DNA from: Lachnospiraceae bacterium GAM79
GTDB lineage: Bacteria > Bacillota > Clostridia > Lachnospirales > Lachnospiraceae
Direction of reading: 5' to 3'
DNA: 64,000 bases
Assembly (NCBI GenBank): GCA_020735665.1
Contig: CP085928.1
Coordinates: 248,001 to 312,000 of the forward strand
Part shown: positions 45,684-55,695 of the stretch, piece by piece
How positions within the stretch are numbered: the stretch's first letter is position 1
Layout of the letters: each line of letters opens with the position of its first letter
Position numbers and translations under genes: made by a program
Notes under the pieces: generated by a model
Database searches by the model: none
Seen by the model: only the letters and a program-made list of their open reading frames with translations
Told to the model about the DNA's origin: nothing

Positions 45684-45938
45684 GTGGAAAGAAATCTGAG
45701 AAAAACACGTGTAGGTATCGTTACAAGTGACAAGATGGACAAGACAATCGTTGTTTCTATCGTAGATAATGTTAAGCATCCTCTTTATGGAAAGATCGTA
45801 AAGAGAACTTACAAGTTAAAGGCTCATGATGAGAAGAATGAGTGCAATATTGGCGATAGAGTAAGAGTTATGGAAACAAGACCTTTATCAAAGGATAAGA
45901 GATGGAGACTTGTTGAGATTATAGAGAAGGCTAAATAA
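45684..45938 (+). CDS. rpsQ: 30S ribosomal protein S17
   Basis: 84 aa OB-fold protein binding 16S rRNA. GTG start eight bases after AAGGAGG (45669-45675). [22 protein letters not shown] and [18 protein letters not shown] are conserved. Confidence 0.97.
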   Translation: MERNLRKTRVGIVTSDKMDKTIVVSIVDNVKHPLYGKIVKRTYKLKAHDEKNECNIGDRVRVMETRPLSKDKRWRLVEIIEKAK

Positions 45939-45951
45939 GGAGGCAAATAAA

Positions 45952-46320
45952 ATGGTTCAGCAGGAAACAAGACTTAAAGTTGCTGATAATACTGGTGCCA
46001 AAGAGCTCCTTTGCATCAGAGTTTTAGGCGGCTCAGTAAGAAGATATGCAAATATCGGCGATATCATCGTTGCCTCTGTTAAAGACGCAACACCAGGCGG
46101 AGTTGTTAAAAAAGGTGATGTTGTTAAGGCCGTAGTAGTAAGATCAAAGAAGGGCGCTCGTCGTAAGGATGGTTCATACATCAAGTTTGATGAGAACGCA
46201 GCAGTTATTATAAAAGACGATTTAAATCCAAGAGGAACACGTATCTTTGGACCAGTTGCAAGAGAGTTAAGAGACAAGAAGTTCATGAAGATTGTCTCAC
46301 TTGCACCTGAAGTATTATAA
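45952..46320 (+). CDS. rplN: 50S ribosomal protein L14
   Basis: 122 aa; forms an intersubunit bridge. [20 protein letters not shown] and the C-terminal [19 protein letters not shown] are typical. RBS AAGGAGG. Confidence 0.98.
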   Translation: MVQQETRLKVADNTGAKELLCIRVLGGSVRRYANIGDIIVASVKDATPGGVVKKGDVVKAVVVRSKKGARRKDGSYIKFDENAAVIIKDDLNPRGTRIFGPVARELRDKKFMKIVSLAPEVL

Positions 46321-46333
46321 GGAGGTGTAGACC

Positions 46334-46651
46334 ATGGCAACATTAAAGATTAAGAAAGATGATATGGTACAGGTTATTGCCGGCAAGGACAAAGGCAAAG
46401 AAGGCAAGGTCCTTCGTGTTGACAAGAAGAACGGTACTGTAGTCGTTGAAGGCGTAAATAAAGTATTTAAGCACAGCAAGCCAAGCATGGCTAACCAGGC
46501 AGGCGGAATTATCGAAATGGAAGCTCCAATGGACATCTCCAATGTAATGTATCTTTACAAAGGCAAGCCGGTAAGAGTTGGTTTTGAAGGAACAGGTAAA
46601 GATAAAGTCCGTGTTGCTAAAGTAGATGGCAAAACAGAGAAGATAGATTAA
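46334..46651 (+). CDS. rplX: 50S ribosomal protein L24
   Basis: 105 aa with an N-terminal KOW motif (DDMVQVIAGKDKGKEGKVLRV). Assembly initiator of the 50S subunit. RBS AAGGAGG immediately after rplN. Confidence 0.98.
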   Translation: MATLKIKKDDMVQVIAGKDKGKEGKVLRVDKKNGTVVVEGVNKVFKHSKPSMANQAGGIIEMEAPMDISNVMYLYKGKPVRVGFEGTGKDKVRVAKVDGKTEKID

Positions 46652-46671
46652 TTGGAAGGAGGTCGTCTTAG

Positions 46672-47211
46672 TTGAGTAGACTTAGAGAAAAGTATGACGC
46701 TGAAATCAAAAGCGCCATGACTGAAAAATTTGGATATAAAAATGTAATGCAGATCCCAAAGCTTGATAAGATCGTTATTAACATGGGCGTTGGTGAAGCA
46801 AGAGAAAATGCTAAAGTTTTAGACGCAGCTATCAAGGATCTTGAAACAATCGCTGGTCAGAAGGCAGTTGTTACACGTGCGAGAAAGTCCGTTGCTAACT
46901 TCAAGTTAAGAGAAGGAATGCCTATCGGATGTAAAGTAACACTTCGTGGCGAGAAGATGTATGAGTTCTTAGATCGTCTTGTAAACCTTGCACTTCCTCG
47001 TGTACGTGACTTTAGAGGTGTTAATCCTAATGGTTTCGATGGCAGAGGTAACTATGCTTTAGGTATCAAGGAACAGCTTATTTTCCCGGAAATCGAGTAC
47101 GATAAGATTGATAAAGTCAGAGGTATGGATATCATCTTTGTTACAACAGCAGAGACAGACGAAGAAGGTCGTGAACTGTTAACATTATTTGGTATGCCTT
47201 ACAGCAAATAA
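46672..47211 (+). CDS. rplE: 50S ribosomal protein L5
   Basis: 179 aa; binds 5S rRNA. TTG start, giving [16 protein letters not shown], with GGAAGGAGG upstream. [16 protein letters not shown] and the C-terminal [19 protein letters not shown] are conserved. Confidence 0.97.
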   Translation: MSRLREKYDAEIKSAMTEKFGYKNVMQIPKLDKIVINMGVGEARENAKVLDAAIKDLETIAGQKAVVTRARKSVANFKLREGMPIGCKVTLRGEKMYEFLDRLVNLALPRVRDFRGVNPNGFDGRGNYALGIKEQLIFPEIEYDKIDKVRGMDIIFVTTAETDEEGRELLTLFGMPYSK

Positions 47212-47231
47212 TTAAAGGAGGAAGATTCGTT

Positions 47232-47417
47232 ATGGCTAAGACAGCAATGAAAGTTAAACAGCAGCGTAAACAGAAGTTCTCATCAAGAGAATATACACGT
47301 TGCAAGATTTGTGGACGTCCACACTCAGTATTAAAGAAATACGGAATCTGTAGAATCTGCTTCCGTGAATTAGCATACAAGGGACAGATCCCTGGCGTTA
47401 AGAAATCAAGCTGGTAA
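47232..47417 (+). CDS. rpsN: 30S ribosomal protein S14, zinc type
   Basis: 61 aa; the short zinc-binding form. Two CxxC pairs (CKIC and CRIC) bracket the zinc site. The start is [32 protein letters not shown] zinc-independent paralogue is not in the window. Confidence 0.98.
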   Translation: MAKTAMKVKQQRKQKFSSREYTRCKICGRPHSVLKKYGICRICFRELAYKGQIPGVKKSSW

Positions 47418-47441
47418 GAGATAGAAGGAGGAAGAAATATT

Positions 47442-47843
47442 ATGTCAATGAGCGATCCAATAGCAGATATGCTTACAAGAATTCGTAATGCTAACACAGC
47501 AAAGCATGATACAGTAGAGATCCCTGCTTCAAAGATGAAAAAGGCTATTGCTGACATCCTTTTATCAGAAGGATATGTTCAGGCAGTAGACATTATCGAA
47601 GATGGTAAGTTTGAGACAATCAAAATTACATTGAAGTATGGTGTAGATAAGAACGAGAAGATCATCACAGGCCTTAAGAGAATCTCTAAGCCGGGTCTTC
47701 GTGTATATGCAAGTAAGGATGAGCTTCCAAGAGTACTTGGTGGACTCGGAACTGCAATTATTTCAACAAACAAAGGTGTACTTACTGACAAGGAAGCAAG
47801 AAAGCAGAATGTTGGTGGCGAAGTATTAGCATTTGTTTGGTAG
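47442..47843 (+). CDS. rpsH: 30S ribosomal protein S8
   Basis: 133 aa; central domain 16S rRNA binder and, in some bacteria, the spc repressor. [14 protein letters not shown] and RPRVLGGLG-like [19 protein letters not shown] are conserved. ATG 47442 or 47448 is possible; AGAAGGAGG favours 47442. It is followed by an unusual 410-bp gap with a tandem repeat. Confidence 0.97.
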   Translation: MSMSDPIADMLTRIRNANTAKHDTVEIPASKMKKAIADILLSEGYVQAVDIIEDGKFETIKITLKYGVDKNEKIITGLKRISKPGLRVYASKDELPRVLGGLGTAIISTNKGVLTDKEARKQNVGGEVLAFVW

Positions 47844-47850
47844 GCATTGA

Positions 47851-48138
47851 GCACTTAGTGAGCACAAGCTGAAAGCGCCGTGCGAAGTTAGTGCGAAAGC
47901 CCATCCCGAGACTTAACGAATACGAGTCGAAGACGATGGATGAGTTTAGTTCGAGTGGATGTCATTAGAGCACTTAGTGAGCACAAGCTGAAAGCACCGT
48001 GCGAAGTTAGTGCGAAAGCCCATCCCGAGACTTAACGAATACGAGTCGAAGACGATGGATGAGTTTAGTTCGAGTGGATGTCATTAGAGCACTTAGTGAG
48101 CACAAGCTGAAAGCGCCGTGCGAAGTTAGTGCGAAAGC
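47851..48138. repeat. 119-bp tandem repeat inside the spc ribosomal operon
   Basis: A 44-bp palindromic module starting GCACTTAGTGAGCAC and ending GTTAGTGC occurs at 47851, 47970 and 48089, exactly 119 bp apart. The 69 bp between modules is also repeated, so the array is about 2.4 identical units with one or two substitutions. It begins eight bases after the rpsH stop. The same module in reverse orientation occurs twice in hairpin E (20446, 20503). No start codon with an RBS is seen. Confidence 0.9.
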
Positions 48139-48253
48139 TGATAAAACATTCCTCCGGCATCATTTCCTGAAAAATACCGGAGGTTAAAGCCTGCATGGAT
48201 ACACTCCATGCAGCACAAATACAAATATTATAAATTTTAAGGAGGAAGGCGAA

Positions 48254-48793
48254 ATGTCACGTATCGGAAGAATGCCTATCGCTGTACCTGCAGGAGTGAC
48301 TGTAGATATCGCAGAAAATAATAAAGTGACTGTTAAAGGACCAAAGGGAACACTTGAGAGAGTTCTCCCGGCAGAAATGGATATTAAGTTAGAAGCTGAT
48401 GTAATTACAGTTTCAAGACCTAATGATTTAAAGAAGATGAAGTCTTTACACGGACTTACCAGAACACTTATCCACAACATGATCGTTGGTGTTACAGAGG
48501 GTTATGTTAAGGATCTGGAAGTAAACGGTGTAGGTTATAGAGCTCAGAAGCAGGGCAATAAATTAGTTCTTGCTCTTGGTTATTCACATCCAGTTGAGAT
48601 GGTTGACCCAGAAGGTATCGAAGTAAAGGTTGATGGTAACAAGATTTCAGTTGTTGGTATTGACAAGGAAAAAGTTGGTCAGTATGCAGCAGAGATCAGA
48701 GAAAAGAGAGCACCGGAACCTTACAAGGGCAAAGGTATCAAGTATGTTGACGAGACTATCAGACGTAAAGTTGGTAAGACTGGTAAGAAATAA
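48254..48793 (+). CDS. rplF: 50S ribosomal protein L6
   Basis: 179 aa; near the factor-binding site. [15 protein letters not shown] and the C-terminal [18 protein letters not shown] are typical. RBS AAGGAGG. It is separated from rpsH by 410 bp holding the tandem repeat, then a short hairpin (GCATGG..CCATGC). Confidence 0.98.
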   Translation: MSRIGRMPIAVPAGVTVDIAENNKVTVKGPKGTLERVLPAEMDIKLEADVITVSRPNDLKKMKSLHGLTRTLIHNMIVGVTEGYVKDLEVNGVGYRAQKQGNKLVLALGYSHPVEMVDPEGIEVKVDGNKISVVGIDKEKVGQYAAEIREKRAPEPYKGKGIKYVDETIRRKVGKTGKK

Positions 48794-48810
48794 TAAAGGA
48801 GTGAGATAAG

Positions 48811-49179
48811 ATGGTTAATAAAGAATCAAGAAGCGAAGTTCGTATTAAGAAGCATATGCGTGTTCGTAATCATTTAGCTGGAACAGCAGATAGACCACGT
48901 TTAGCAGTTTTCAGAAGTAATAATCATATGTACGCTCAGATTATTGATGATTCAGTTGGAAACACAATTGTAGCAGCATCAACAGTAGAGAAGTCAATCA
49001 AGGAAGCACTTGAGCAGACAGATAATGTAGATGCAGCAGCATACGTTGGTAAAGTCGTTGCTGAAAGAGCACTGGAAAAGGGAATCAAGACTGTTGTATT
49101 TGACAGAGGAGGATTCATCTACCAGGGTAAGGTTCAGGCATTAGCAGATGCAGCAAGAGAAGCTGGTCTAGAATTCTAA
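48811..49179 (+). CDS. rplR: 50S ribosomal protein L18
   Basis: 122 aa; binds 5S rRNA with L5. [10 protein letters not shown]-type segment [20 protein letters not shown] and C-terminal [28 protein letters not shown] (split here as two parts of the family motif) are seen. RBS AAAGGAG. Confidence 0.97.
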   Translation: MVNKESRSEVRIKKHMRVRNHLAGTADRPRLAVFRSNNHMYAQIIDDSVGNTIVAASTVEKSIKEALEQTDNVDAAAYVGKVVAERALEKGIKTVVFDRGGFIYQGKVQALADAAREAGLEF

Positions 49180-49198
49180 GAAGGAGGAAGAACAACAT

Positions 49199-49708
49199 AT
49201 GAAGCGTGAAATAATTGATGCTAGTAAATTAGAATTAGAAGATAAAGTAGTAGATATCAAACGTGTAACTAAGGTTGTTAAGGGCGGACGTAATTCTAGA
49301 TTTGCATGTCTTGTAGTTGTTGGTGACAAAAACGGTCATGTAGGCGTAGGCGTTGGTAAGGCTGTAGAAATTCCAGAAGCTATCCGTAAGGGTAAGGAAG
49401 ATGCAGCTAAGCACCTTGTTACAGTTCCTGTAAATGAAAACGGAAGTATCCCATATGATTGGAACGGAGAATTCGGTAGCGCAACAGTATTGCTTAAGTC
49501 AGCTCCAGAAGGTACCGGTATTATCGCCGGCGGTCCTGCCCGTAACGTACTTGAGCTTGCCGGATACAAGAATATCCGTACAAAATCCTTAGGATCAAAC
49601 AACAAACAGAACGTAGTTCTTGCAACGATCAAAGGTCTTTCAGAGATCAAGACTCCGGAAGAAATCGCAAGACTTCGTGGAAAATCTGTTGATGAGATAC
49701 TTAACTAA
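49199..49708 (+). CDS. rpsE: 30S ribosomal protein S5
   Basis: 169 aa; decoding fidelity protein. [20 protein letters not shown] with the following [10 protein letters not shown] and the C-terminal [18 protein letters not shown] are conserved. RBS AAGGAGG. Confidence 0.98.
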   Translation: MKREIIDASKLELEDKVVDIKRVTKVVKGGRNSRFACLVVVGDKNGHVGVGVGKAVEIPEAIRKGKEDAAKHLVTVPVNENGSIPYDWNGEFGSATVLLKSAPEGTGIIAGGPARNVLELAGYKNIRTKSLGSNNKQNVVLATIKGLSEIKTPEEIARLRGKSVDEILN

Positions 49709-49722
49709 GGAGGTATTATAAG

Positions 49723-49905
49723 ATGGCAGATAAGTTAAAAGTTACTTTAGTAAAATCACCAATCGGATGCGTACCAAAGCATAAGAGAACTGTAGAAGCA
49801 TTAGGACTTAAGAAGGTAAACAAGTCAGTTGAACTTCCTAACAATGCTGCAACTCTTGGTATGGTTAAGCAGGTTAGTTATTTAGTAAAGGTAGAAGAGA
49901 TTTAA
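49723..49905 (+). CDS. rpmD: 50S ribosomal protein L30
   Basis: 60 aa; ADKLKVTLVKSPIGCVPKHK and the ending GMVKQVSYLVKVEEI match the short bacterial L30. RBS AAGGAGG. Confidence 0.97.
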   Translation: MADKLKVTLVKSPIGCVPKHKRTVEALGLKKVNKSVELPNNAATLGMVKQVSYLVKVEEI

Positions 49906-49929
49906 TTATATTTGAAGGAGGTGCAGGTC

Positions 49930-50370
49930 GTGAATTTATCAACATTAAAGCCAGCAGAAGGTTCTAAGCATAGTACTAATTTCAGAGTAGGCCGTGGTCA
50001 TGGTTCAGGAAATGGTAAGACTGCAGGTAAGGGCCATAAGGGTCAGAAGGCACGTTCAGGATCACCTAGACCAGGATTTGAAGGCGGACAGATGCCTTTA
50101 TATAGAAGAATCCCTAAGAGAGGATTTACATGTATCAATCACAAAGATATCGTTGCAATCAATGTTTCAGTTCTTGATCGTTTCGAGGATGGAGCAGAGG
50201 TTACAGTAGATACACTTGTTGAATGCGGTATCGTAAAGAATCCACGTGATGGAGTTAAGATTCTTGGAAATGGAGAGTTAACAAAGAAGCTTACAGTTAA
50301 GGCAAATGCTTTTTCAAAGTCAGCAGTCGAGAAGATTGAAGCTCTTGGCGGAAAAGCAGAGGTGATCTAA
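49930..50370 (+). CDS. rplO: 50S ribosomal protein L15
   Basis: 146 aa; late assembly protein. GTG 49930 is eight bases after AAGGAGG and gives the usual start [11 protein letters not shown]; an upstream in-frame start would overlap that [23 protein letters not shown] is the family signature. Confidence 0.97.
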   Translation: MNLSTLKPAEGSKHSTNFRVGRGHGSGNGKTAGKGHKGQKARSGSPRPGFEGGQMPLYRRIPKRGFTCINHKDIVAINVSVLDRFEDGAEVTVDTLVECGIVKNPRDGVKILGNGELTKKLTVKANAFSKSAVEKIEALGGKAEVI

Positions 50371-50372
50371 TA

Positions 50373-51686
50373 ATGTTTAAAACCTTTATCAATGCATTCA
50401 AAGTAAAGGAATTAAGACAGAAATTATTATACACATTCTTTGTTCTTATAGTAGTCAGGCTGGGAAGCCTGATTACTGTACCGGGAATCCGTGCTGATGC
50501 AATTAAAGAGTATCTGAGCAATGCACTTGGAGATTCTTTTAATCTGTTCAGCTCATTTACCGGAGGATCGTTCGATCAGATGTCAATATTTGCATTGAAC
50601 GTAACACCATATATTACAGCTTCCATTATCATTCAGCTTCTTACCATAGCAATTCCTGCTCTGGAAGAGATGCAGAAAGATGGTGAAGACGGAAGAAAGA
50701 AAATTACAGCAATTACCCGTTTTTTAACGATCGGTCTCGCAATTCTGGAAAGTGCAGGTCTTGCGATCAATTTCGGAAGAAAAGGATTCATGGACAGCTA
50801 CAATTTTTGGACAGTATTGACAATGATCGTTATCCTTACCGGTGGTAGTGCGTTTGTAATGTGGCTTGGCGAGCGTGTAACAGATCGTGGTGTGGGAAAT
50901 GGTATTTCCATTATCCTGTTGATCAACATCGTATCAACCATGCCAAATGATTTCAAGAATATTTACACACAGTTCATCAAAGACAAAGATCCGGTCAGAA
51001 TGTGTCTAATTGCACTTTTGGTTGTTGCAATTGTTGTATGTGTAACCATTCTTGTATGTATGCTTCAGGGAGCTGAAAGAAAGATTCCTGTACAGTATGC
51101 AAAGAAAGTTCAGGGTAGAAAGCAGATGGGAGGTCAGTCCTCCAACATTCCACTTAAGGTAAATACAGCAGGCGTTATTCCTGTAATCTTCGCTTCTTCA
51201 CTGATGGCGATTCCTTCTATTATAACAAGTTTATTTGGAAAGAGTCCATCCGGTGTCGGTGCTAAGATCCTTCAGGGAATGAGCCAGTCATACTGGTTTA
51301 ATGCGAACTATCCTTGGGGATTCCTTGGATTGGCAGTATATATCTTACTTGTGTTCTTCTTCGCTTATTTCTATACAGCAATTACCTTCAATCCGATGGA
51401 GATTGCAAATAATATGAAGAAGAGCGGTGGTTTTGTACCGGGTATCCGACCGGGTAAGCCAACCCAGGACTATTTAAATAAAATACTGAACTATATTATA
51501 TTTATCGGAGCAGTTGGTCTTTTGATCGTTGCGATGATTCCAATGTTCTTTAACGGATTTTTCAGTGTAAATGTTTCATTCGGTGGAACATCCATCATCA
51601 TCGTAGTTGGTGTTGTAATTGAAACCATGAAGAGTCTGGAATCACAGATGTTAGTAAGACATTATCAGGGATTCTTATTAGATTAA
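50373..51686 (+). CDS. secY: preprotein translocase subunit SecY
   Basis: 437 aa with ten transmembrane helices; the channel subunit of SecYEG. Start KTFINAFKVKELRQKLLYTF, the ITASIIIQLL plug-region helix, and the cytoplasmic loops RKQMGGQSSNIPLKVN and KKSGGFVPGIRPGKPT are conserved, as is the C-terminus VRHYQGFLLD. Two bases separate it from rplO. Confidence 0.98.
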   Translation: MFKTFINAFKVKELRQKLLYTFFVLIVVRLGSLITVPGIRADAIKEYLSNALGDSFNLFSSFTGGSFDQMSIFALNVTPYITASIIIQLLTIAIPALEEMQKDGEDGRKKITAITRFLTIGLAILESAGLAINFGRKGFMDSYNFWTVLTMIVILTGGSAFVMWLGERVTDRGVGNGISIILLINIVSTMPNDFKNIYTQFIKDKDPVRMCLIALLVVAIVVCVTILVCMLQGAERKIPVQYAKKVQGRKQMGGQSSNIPLKVNTAGVIPVIFASSLMAIPSIITSLFGKSPSGVGAKILQGMSQSYWFNANYPWGFLGLAVYILLVFFFAYFYTAITFNPMEIANNMKKSGGFVPGIRPGKPTQDYLNKILNYIIFIGAVGLLIVAMIPMFFNGFFSVNVSFGGTSIIIVVGVVIETMKSLESQMLVRHYQGFLLD

Positions 51687-51707
51687 TTGTAAGATAAAGA
51701 TATAAAA

Positions 51708-51752
51708 AACACGAAAAATGGGAGTGTACACTTGTGCACTTCCTATTCGTGT
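51708..51752 (+). repeat. long hairpin between secY and adk
   Basis: ACACGAA and GGGAGTGTAC pair with GTGCACTTCC and TTCGTGT around a small loop. No T-run follows, so it is more likely an RNA processing or stability element, or a weak terminator, than a strong stop. Confidence 0.55.
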
Positions 51753-51857
51753 ATTATAGTATAAGTATCTATGGCTTGTTCATTTGGAGGACGGGCTGAT
51801 AACAGGAGGGATTGCAATGAATGTATCCCGCAGGAAAATAAAAAATGGAGGTTATAT

Positions 51858-52502
51858 ATGAAGATAATTATGTTAGGTGCACCAGGCGCAGGCAAAGGTA
51901 CACAGGCTAAAATGATCGCTGAGAAGTACGGAGTACCTCATATCTCAACAGGAGATATTTTCAGAGCAAACATCAAGAACGGAACAGAACTCGGAGCAAA
52001 GGCAAAAGAATATATGGATAAGGGACTTCTTGTTCCGGATGAATTAGTTGTAGATCTTGTAATCGACAGATTCAAAGCAGACGACTGCGCAAAGGGATAT
52101 ATCCTTGATGGATTCCCAAGAACAATTCCACAGGCAGAGGCACTTGACAAAGCATTATCAGCAATCGGTGATTCTGTAGACTATGCTATCAATGTAGAAG
52201 TACCGGATGAGAACATCGTTCGCAGAATGTCCGGAAGACGTGCATGTGTTGGCTGTGGTGCAACATATCATATTGTATATAACCCTACAAAAGTAGAAGG
52301 CAAATGTGATGTATGTTCATCCGATCTTATCTTAAGAGATGATGATCAGCCGGAAACAGTATTAAACAGACTGAAAGTATATCATGAGCAGACACAGCCA
52401 TTGATCGATTTCTATGCTAAGAAGGGTATCTTAAAAGAAGTTGACGGAACAATGGATATGAATGATGTATTTGCAGCAATCGTTAAGATTTTAGGTGAAT
52501 AA
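51858..52502 (+). CDS. adk: adenylate kinase, zinc-lid form
   Basis: 214 aa; interconverts ATP, ADP and AMP. P-loop [10 protein letters not shown] is at residues 7-16. The lid has four Cys as CVGC and CDVC, which bind zinc in Gram-positive enzymes. [12 protein letters not shown] is the AMP-site segment. ATG 51858 follows ATGGAGG; an upstream in-frame start at 51771 is unsupported. Confidence 0.97.
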   Translation: MKIIMLGAPGAGKGTQAKMIAEKYGVPHISTGDIFRANIKNGTELGAKAKEYMDKGLLVPDELVVDLVIDRFKADDCAKGYILDGFPRTIPQAEALDKALSAIGDSVDYAINVEVPDENIVRRMSGRRACVGCGATYHIVYNPTKVEGKCDVCSSDLILRDDDQPETVLNRLKVYHEQTQPLIDFYAKKGILKEVDGTMDMNDVFAAIVKILGE

Positions 52503-52503
52503 A

Positions 52504-53271
52504 ATGGCAATATCTATAAAATCTGAGAGAGAAATTGAATTGATGAAAGAAGCCGGCAGAATTCTTGCTCTCACACATGAGGAGCTGAAGAAGGCGATCA
52601 AACCGGGAATCACAACCTATGCAATTGATAAACTTGGTGAAGAAGTGATCAGAAGTTATGGCTGTATTCCTTCTTTTCTGAATTATAATGGTTATCCGGC
52701 ATCTATCTGTGTATCAGTGAATGAAGAAGTTGTTCATGGTATACCATCAAAGACAAGATTTCTGAAAGAGGGCGACATAGTAAGTCTTGATGCAGGAGTT
52801 ATCTATAAAGGATATCACTCCGATGCAGCAAGAACTTACGGAGTAGGAAAGATTTCACCGGAAAATGAGCATCTGATTGCAGTAACTAAGCAGAGCTTTT
52901 TCGAAGCAATGAAGGTTGCTGTTCCGGGAAATCATATTCGAGATATCGGAAGGGCTGTAGAGCGGTATGTTTTAAAATTTGGATATGGAATCGTAGAAGA
53001 CCTGGTTGGACATGGTGTTGGAGCAAATCTTCACGAGGATCCGGAAATACCGAATTTTGAAACAATCAAAAAAGGACCGAAGCTGAAACCGGGAATGACG
53101 ATTGCAATCGAACCGATGATAACAGCAGGTGATTATGAAGTAGACTGGCTGGATGATGACTGGACGGTTGTAACCGTGGACGGGTCCAATGCAGCACACT
53201 ATGAGAATACGATCCTTATTACAGAGGACAGACCGATCATCTTGTCGCAGGCAGAAGGATTGGAATTATAG
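52504..53271 (+). CDS. map: methionine aminopeptidase, type I
   Basis: 255 aa; removes N-terminal Met. The five metal ligands are visible in LDAGVIYKGYHSDAARTYGV (two Asp), VGHGVGANLHEDP (His), TIAIEPM (Glu) and HYENTILIT (Glu). The start is one base after the adk stop. No N-terminal zinc extension. Confidence 0.96.
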   Translation: MAISIKSEREIELMKEAGRILALTHEELKKAIKPGITTYAIDKLGEEVIRSYGCIPSFLNYNGYPASICVSVNEEVVHGIPSKTRFLKEGDIVSLDAGVIYKGYHSDAARTYGVGKISPENEHLIAVTKQSFFEAMKVAVPGNHIRDIGRAVERYVLKFGYGIVEDLVGHGVGANLHEDPEIPNFETIKKGPKLKPGMTIAIEPMITAGDYEVDWLDDDWTVVTVDGSNAAHYENTILITEDRPIILSQAEGLEL

Positions 53272-53319
53272 AAATAAAAAATGGATTCAAAATCTCAAGG
53301 ATTTTAAGGAGGATTAAAA

Positions 53320-53538
53320 ATGTCAAAGGCAGACGTAATTGAAGTAGAAGGAACAGTAATCGAGAAGTTACCAAATGCAATGTTTCAAGTAGAGATCGAG
53401 AATGGTCATAAGGTTTTAGCACACATTAGTGGTAAGCTCAGAATGAATTATATCAAGATCCTTCCGGGTGATAAGGTAACAATTGAATTATCACCATACG
53501 ACCTGACAAAGGGAAGAATTGTTTGGAGAGATAAATAA
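53320..53538 (+). CDS. infA: translation initiation factor IF-1
   Basis: 72 aa OB-fold factor binding the 30S A site. [20 protein letters not shown] and [19 protein letters not shown] are conserved. RBS AAGGAGG. Confidence 0.98.
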   Translation: MSKADVIEVEGTVIEKLPNAMFQVEIENGHKVLAHISGKLRMNYIKILPGDKVTIELSPYDLTKGRIVWRDK

Positions 53539-53717
53539 ATTCTTCTATATAAAGAGGTATGTAATGAACATCCTGCAAAGATATTCCCTTTATGGGATGT
53601 GATTTATCATAATAAACCCATTAATATGAAAAAAACAGAAAATGGGACTTGCATTCTATTGTGAAAAATGATAGAATGCCTATTTGTAGCGGACTTTTTT
53701 TGAAAGGAGATTTTCTA

Positions 53718-53831
53718 ATGAAGGTTAGAGCATCAGTAAAACCTATGTGCGATAAGTGCAAAGTTATCAAGAGAAAGGGAATCGTTAGAGTTATCTGCGA
53801 GAATCCAAAGCACAAACAGCGTCAGGGTTAA
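53718..53831 (+). CDS. rpmJ: 50S ribosomal protein L36, zinc type
   Basis: 37 aa. The full protein [20 protein letters not shown] followed by [17 protein letters not shown] has the zinc ligands CxxC, Cys and His. ATG 53718 follows AAAGGAG; a longer in-frame reading from 53649 is not supported. Confidence 0.97.
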   Translation: MKVRASVKPMCDKCKVIKRKGIVRVICENPKHKQRQG

Positions 53832-54076
53832 TCAAAAAAAGAAACTGGGTATCCGGATGATAGCCCATCCATATGATATCTTGTTTTTTATGTATCAACA
53901 CACACGGATGTGTTGTAAATTTTAAAAGCGGCTGTAGCATAATCATTATATGCTAGTAAAAATAAAAAAATAGGCAGCGAGATGGAAACATATGCATTTC
54001 ACCTCAGCATTTTCATGTTGAGATATGTCGAGATCCGATATGCCGGACAGAAGAATTTTTACGGAGGTTAATTAGA
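53832..54076. other. gap between rpmJ and rpsM
   Basis: 245 bp, AT-rich. It holds a small hairpin (ACACATCCGTGTGT-like, near 53900) and no open frame with an RBS. Possibly an internal promoter region for the alpha operon, but no clear -35/-10 pair is seen. Confidence 0.5.
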
Positions 54077-54445
54077 ATGGCTCGTATTTCAGGTGTTGAT
54101 TTACCAAGAGACAAGCGTGTTGAGATTGGTCTTACTTATGTATATGGTATAGGTTTGGCATCTTCACAGCGTATCCTTAAGGAAGCAAATGTTAATCCTG
54201 ACACACGTTGTAATGATTTGACTGATGATGAAGTAAGAAGAATCAGCGAAGTAATCAATGCAACACAGACTGTTGAAGGAGATTTACGTAGAGAAGTAGC
54301 GCTTAACATCAAGCGTTTACAGGAAATTGCATGCTACCGTGGTAAGCGTCATAGACAGGGACTTCCTGTTCGTGGACAGAAGACAAAGACAAACGCAAGA
54401 ACACGTAAGGGACCTAAGAAGACAGTAGCAAACAAGAAGAAATAA
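54077..54445 (+). CDS. rpsM: 30S ribosomal protein S13
   Basis: 122 aa; contacts P-site tRNA and forms intersubunit bridges. [20 protein letters not shown] and the basic tail [20 protein letters not shown] are typical. RBS ACGGAGG. Confidence 0.98.
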   Translation: MARISGVDLPRDKRVEIGLTYVYGIGLASSQRILKEANVNPDTRCNDLTDDEVRRISEVINATQTVEGDLRREVALNIKRLQEIACYRGKRHRQGLPVRGQKTKTNARTRKGPKKTVANKKK

Positions 54446-54557
54446 TACTGTTTTCATTTGTTCTTATATATAGTAGAAGATAAGAGATCTTCTGCACCGG
54501 GCAGAAGATAAAGTACATTTGTATAAATTTGGAAAACCATAGGAGGTTTAAGAGTTA

Positions 54558-54953
54558 ATGGCTAAGCAAGTTACTAAAAAAGTGGCTAAGAAGCGTGTCA
54601 GAAAGAGTGTTCAGCACGGACAGGCTCATATTCAGTCATCTTTCAATAATACAATCGTTACATTAACAGACGCTGAAGGTAATGCACTTTCATGGGCAAG
54701 TGCTGGCGGTTTAGGATTCAAGGGTTCTAAGAAGTCAACACCATATGCTGCTCAGATGGCTGCTGAGACAGCTGCAAAGGCTGCTGCTCCTTACGGATTA
54801 AAGACTGTTGATGTTATGGTAAAAGGCCCAGGCTCAGGTAGAGAAGCAGCTATCCGTGCTCTCGCAGCTTGCGGTATCGATGTTGTAAGTATCAAAGACG
54901 TTACACCAGTTCCACATAATGGTTGTCGTCCACCAAAGAGAAGAAGAGTCTAA
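54558..54953 (+). CDS. rpsK: 30S ribosomal protein S11
   Basis: 131 aa; platform protein near the mRNA exit. [20 protein letters not shown] and the ending [15 protein letters not shown] are conserved. RBS AGGAGG. Confidence 0.98.
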   Translation: MAKQVTKKVAKKRVRKSVQHGQAHIQSSFNNTIVTLTDAEGNALSWASAGGLGFKGSKKSTPYAAQMAAETAAKAAAPYGLKTVDVMVKGPGSGREAAIRALAACGIDVVSIKDVTPVPHNGCRPPKRRRV

Positions 54954-54972
54954 TTAGGAGGTACAGAGTAAG

Positions 54973-55566
54973 ATGGCAGTAGATAGAACCCCAGTTCTTA
55001 AGAGATGCAGATCTTTAGGCATGGAGCCAATGTATCTCGGAATTGACAAGAAATCAAATAGAAAATCAACAAGAGCAAACAGAAAAGTAAGTGAGTATGG
55101 TTTACAGCTTCGTGAAAAGCAGAAGGCTAAGTTCATTTACGGTGTATTAGAGAAGCCTTTCCGTAACCTTTACGCTAAGGCAGAGCAGCAGAAGGGCTTA
55201 ACAGGTCCTAACCTTATGACATTACTTGAGTTAAGACTTGATAATGTTATCTTCAGATTAGGTTTTGCAAGAACAAGAAGAGAAGCAAGACAGATTGTAG
55301 ATCACAAGCATGTACTTGTTAATGGAAAGAGTGTTAACATTCCTTCATACCAGGTAAAGGCCGGAGACAAGATCGAGATCAGAGAGAAGAGCAAATCCTT
55401 ACAGAGATATAAGGATATCATTGCTGCAACAGAAGGACATTTAGTTCCAGGTTGGTTAACCGCTGACAGAGAAAACCTTTGTGGAGAAGTAGTTGAGAAG
55501 CCAAACAGAGAGCAGATCGATGTTCCTGTAAACGAGACCCTTATTGTCGAGTTATATTCCAAGTAA
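54973..55566 (+). CDS. rpsD: 30S ribosomal protein S4
   Basis: 197 aa; 30S assembly initiator. The S4 RNA-binding motif is [20 protein letters not shown]. The N-terminal region has a single Cys, so it is the zinc-free form. RBS TAGGAGG. Confidence 0.97.
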   Translation: MAVDRTPVLKRCRSLGMEPMYLGIDKKSNRKSTRANRKVSEYGLQLREKQKAKFIYGVLEKPFRNLYAKAEQQKGLTGPNLMTLLELRLDNVIFRLGFARTRREARQIVDHKHVLVNGKSVNIPSYQVKAGDKIEIREKSKSLQRYKDIIAATEGHLVPGWLTADRENLCGEVVEKPNREQIDVPVNETLIVELYSK

Positions 55567-55695
55567 TAAGAATAAATATGATCATCCGTACATCCATCCG
55601 GGATTTACCCGTGTGGATGTCTGGATGCAGAATATATTTATGATATTTGCAAAGTTGGAGTATACCAGTTAATTACCCATAAAGGAGGGGCTTAA

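Noticed and set aside
47851-48138. CRISPR array
   Set aside because: Only three repeats, and the sequences between them are identical to each other rather than unique spacers; no cas genes nearby.
47844-48253. A small gene between rpsH and rplF
   Set aside because: The repeat unit of 119 bp is not a multiple of three, and no start codon with an RBS is present.
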